This document shows positions 33,394-35,037 of a stretch of DNA of 35,037 nucleotides, piece after piece. The DNA comes from Flavobacteriia bacterium (GTDB lineage Bacteria > Bacteroidota > Bacteroidia > Flavobacteriales_D > Crocinitomicaceae). The notes under the pieces are model-generated. The model was not told the origin of the DNA and ran no database searches. It worked only from the letters and a program-made list of their open reading frames with translations. The stretch's first letter is position 1. Each line of letters begins with the position of its first letter. The translations under genes and the position numbers were made by a program. Location of the stretch: contig CANGOA010000013.1 in NCBI GenBank assembly GCA_947455255.1, positions 1-35,037 on the forward strand, given 5' to 3'.

Positions 33394-33440
33394 TGGGAGA
33401 TGAGGGGCTCGAACCCCCGACCCCCTGCTTGTAAGGCAGG
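33394..33440 (-). tRNA. Truncated tRNA-Val (anticodon UAC), 3' half only; likely integration-site remnant
   Basis: On the minus strand this is positions 27 to 73 of a tRNA: anticodon stem CCTGC/GCAGG with loop CTTACAA (anticodon TAC, Val), a 5-nt variable loop GGGTC, T arm GGGGG TTCGAGC CCCTC, 3' acceptor strand ATCTCCC and discriminator A; CCA is not encoded. The 5' acceptor strand GGGAGAT and a D arm are missing: the adjoining sequence has GGGAATA and only about 14 nt before the anticodon stem. So the gene is not functional, and its 3' end plus terminator remained as the junction of an inserted element. Confidence 0.82.
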
Positions 33441-33496
33441 GAATCTTATCCTTGTATTCCCAATAAATAAAAGCCTTTCTCTTATTTATATGTACA

Positions 33497-33517
33497 AATT
33501 TACATAGAATTTACATA
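33497..33517. repeat. Tandem 10-bp direct repeats near the island junction
   Basis: AATTTACATA occurs at 33497-33506 and 33508-33517, separated by one base (11-bp period, about one helical turn), 57 bp from the tRNA fragment. This resembles arm-type binding sites of a tyrosine integrase, or could be a chance AT-rich repeat. The stretch 33441-33615 holds no gene. Confidence 0.7.
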
Positions 33518-33615
33518 TGGTAAGCGTGGTTAATAATACGTGTTCGTTTTTTACTTGATTCAAATCCAGAATAAGTGAGTGTTTTATTATGGTTTTTCCT
33601 GTGGAAGGAGTGATA

Positions 33616-33837
33616 TTACTTTTTGTTCTCTTTTTTTTGTTTTGAGTCTAATAAATAGAAAACAAACCAAATTACACCGATTACAAGCACACCTTTGATT
33701 ACTAAAGATACGAGGTCTCCGATTGCATCAATACTATTTGTTATACCTCCAAAAAAACCATCTCCTTTAAATAGCCCAGTTACTCCCCATATTAAAAGTA
33801 GACCTACTACAATTGCTATTATTTCAGATTTTTTCAT
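33616..33837 (-). CDS. Small two-TM membrane protein of unknown function
   Basis: 73-aa protein, not recognised. Two hydrophobic helices (about residues 5-22, IIAIVVGLLLIWGVTGL, and 43-62, LVSLVIKGVLVIGVIWFVFY) joined by a Gly-rich loop with GDGFFGG; Lys-rich C-terminal tail (KQKKENKK). It starts 14 nt after the J-domain gene and is likely cotranscribed, so it may be its membrane partner. Part of the putative island. Confidence 0.65.
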   Translation of the reverse strand: MKKSEIIAIVVGLLLIWGVTGLFKGDGFFGGITNSIDAIGDLVSLVIKGVLVIGVIWFVFYLLDSKQKKENKK

Positions 33838-33851
33838 GATTTTAAATATTA

Positions 33852-34997
33852 CTATGAGAATTTGTACCCTATAAGGAGTTCAAGAGCCTTGAAGAAAAAT
33901 TGTCTATTTGACAATCGCATCAATTCAACACCATTTTTATTACCACTTTCAAAAAACAAGAACTTTTTCTCGTAGTTAGAATGTTCGATAAATAAATTGG
34001 TTCCTTTAGTATATAATCGTTTTATCTCATTGAAATTATAGGTAACATCTCCTTTTTTATCTAAGAAAGTAATGAATCCAACTCCCAACTTAATATAAGG
34101 TTTGTATTTTTCATCATCAATTATTCTAAATTCAATATAGCCTTTTTCTTCAAGTTCTTTTTCCATATTATCTAAAAGATATATGGTCCAATATTTTTCT
34201 GCCCACCTATTAGTCCAATATTCGATTGCTACATCTCTATTTGGGTTGTCATTTTTGTCGTAATATGTTCCACTAAAGTCTTTTATTATTCTGCCATTGT
34301 AACTCCATTCAAAACCGTATTGAGTGTCTTGGTAATTAAAATTAAAATTACGTCTCCTTGACACACTTAATAGGTCGGTAATTTGATTGAAATTGATTTC
34401 TACGTCCTCAGTTAAAATATCTCTGTTGCCTGAGATTTTAAAAAATGCAAATCCGTTAACACCTATAAAAGAAGCATTATGTTTGAAGCTTTTAAATAGA
34501 GAACCGAAAAATCCTTTTGGAGGATTCATGGATTTTTTTAGTGTTGTATATCCTGAGATTAATTTTCCAATTTTCAGAGGAAGAGTAAAGAAATCTGTAT
34601 CGTCGGTCAATTCTTCTCCCCAATGGTTGATTTTTGGTGCAAACTGTGGCGTTTCGTTTGTTTTTCTATCTTGTTCTGAGTAAAAAGGTTTAAAAGGATC
34701 GTAGAAATATTGTTCTTCTTGTTCCTTTTCTTTAGTTTTTTGTTCCTTTATAGTGGTTTTTTGCTGGTCTGATTCATTCTTAAAATAGGCATTATACATT
34801 AAGTCGTATTCCGATTTTTTATTTGAATCAGAGAGTATATCATAAGCTTCTTTGATACTCAGAAATTTTTCAACAAAATAATTATCTCCAAAATGTTTAT
34901 CTGGATGGTATTTGATTGCTTTTTGTCTATATGCCTTTTTTATTTCTTCAATTGTAGCAGAAAAAGAAATTTCTAATATCTCATAATAATTTTTCAT
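33852..34997 (-). CDS. J-domain protein with repeated PH-like C-terminal domains
   Basis: A 381-aa protein. Residues 1-65 are a complete J domain (YYEILEISFSATIEEIKKAY; H31-P32-D33; IKEAYDILSDSNKKSEYD), which stimulates a DnaK-type chaperone. A Lys/Glu/Gln-rich linker (about 75-100) follows. No Gly/Phe region, zinc finger or DnaJ C-terminal domain is present, so it is not DnaJ or CbpA. The rest looks like two similar beta-rich modules: GVNGFAFFKI with EINFNQITDLL (about 180-215) and GVGFITFLDK with YNFNEIKRLY (about 305-330), reminiscent of bacterial PH domains; this is pattern reading only. Upstream 34998-35037 shows no recognisable promoter. Confidence 0.75.
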   Translation of the reverse strand: MKNYYEILEISFSATIEEIKKAYRQKAIKYHPDKHFGDNYFVEKFLSIKEAYDILSDSNKKSEYDLMYNAYFKNESDQQKTTIKEQKTKEKEQEEQYFYDPFKPFYSEQDRKTNETPQFAPKINHWGEELTDDTDFFTLPLKIGKLISGYTTLKKSMNPPKGFFGSLFKSFKHNASFIGVNGFAFFKISGNRDILTEDVEINFNQITDLLSVSRRRNFNFNYQDTQYGFEWSYNGRIIKDFSGTYYDKNDNPNRDVAIEYWTNRWAEKYWTIYLLDNMEKELEEKGYIEFRIIDDEKYKPYIKLGVGFITFLDKKGDVTYNFNEIKRLYTKGTNLFIEHSNYEKKFLFFESGNKNGVELMRLSNRQFFFKALELLIGYKFS

Positions 34998-35037
34998 TTT
35001 ATTAACCTCAGTTCGATTAAAAAAGTGCTATCTGATC

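Larger units (their letters stand above)
33441..35037. mobile_element. Putative end of a tRNA-Val-integrated genomic island (continues beyond window)
   Basis: To the right of the tRNA 3' fragment the sequence is no longer tRNA or tRNA-flanking. By the usual rule the 3' fragment marks the tRNA-distal end of an element that restored an intact tRNA-Val at its other end, so the island extends right, out of view. Supporting signs are the retained tRNA terminator on the rnhB side, a 10-bp tandem repeat at 33497-33517, the inverted repeat GGGAAT/ATTCCC at 33439-33461, and accessory-type genes. No integrase is seen here. Inference, not proof. Confidence 0.55.

Noticed and set aside
33392-33475. A complete tRNA gene
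   Set aside because: The 3' half is perfect but only about 21 nt precede the anticodon stem after a GGGAATA that pairs with the acceptor strand at only four positions, and there is no D stem or GG in a D loop.
1-35037. CRISPR arrays, insertion sequences, rRNA
   Set aside because: No regularly spaced repeats of CRISPR length, no transposase-like protein, and no rRNA sequence was seen on either strand.

Overview
The window looks like chromosomal DNA of an AT-rich Bacteroidota, most likely order Flavobacteriales; a Crocinitomicaceae-like relative would fit but that is only a guess. Evidence: a type IX secretion (T9SS) C-terminal sorting domain at 8763-10652, several copies of the Bacteroidota promoter -7 element TAnnTTTG upstream of genes, little Shine-Dalgarno signal, and families typical of this phylum (DUF4159, DUF4296, OstA-like, the HsdR_N-like neighbour of holA). 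No insertion sequence, CRISPR array, rRNA or intact tRNA is visible. No gene-free gap exceeds 300 bases; the largest are about 33345-33615, 10653-10879 and 12137-12335.

Layout. 1-3517: 3' part of ftsH, then cdsA and a phosphatidylserine decarboxylase (membrane protein quality control and phosphatidylethanolamine synthesis). 3549-4330: a tiny secreted Lys/Asp/Cys repeat protein and a stand-alone HsdR_N-like nuclease-fold protein. 4420-7676: compact operon holA-rsmE-DUF4159-rluA. 7759-12136 (minus): fabD, a T9SS-exported PA-domain protein, metK. 12336-18388 (plus): nfu Fe-S protein, glycosyltransferase, M1 peptidase, dolichol-phosphate-mannose-synthase-like enzyme, dihydroorotase-like enzyme, DUF4296 lipoprotein. 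18393-18824 (minus): small exported unknown. 18923-19492 (plus): gmhA. 19497-23189 (minus): tightly packed fur-STAS-purA-ostA operon, preceded by the (p)ppGpp enzyme Rel/SpoT (23306-25528) and fumarylacetoacetase (25670-26953). 27129-28837 (plus): umuDC translesion polymerase module. 28876-33344 (minus): rnhB, a 730-residue membrane-anchored unknown, and lnt.

The most interesting place is the right end. At 33394-33440 (minus) there is a perfect 3' half of tRNA-Val (UAC) with its own downstream terminator at 33357-33385, but no 5' half: the D-arm and 5' acceptor strand are replaced by unrelated DNA. This is the classic footprint of an integrative element inserted in a tRNA gene, so everything to the right, including a two-TM mini-protein and a J-domain protein with what looks like two tandem PH-like modules, is probably the end of a genomic island that continues outside the window.

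Functionally the remainder is mostly housekeeping: envelope biogenesis (cdsA, psd, lnt, ostA, gmhA, fabD, glycosyltransferases), nucleotide and one-carbon metabolism (purA, dihydroorotase, metK), RNA modification (rsmE, rluA), replication and repair (holA, umuDC, rnhB) and stress control (ftsH, fur, rel). Start sites at three genes (psd, gmhA, glycosyltransferase) were moved from upstream TTG codons to internal ATGs; in two of them the TTG is part of a promoter -7 element.
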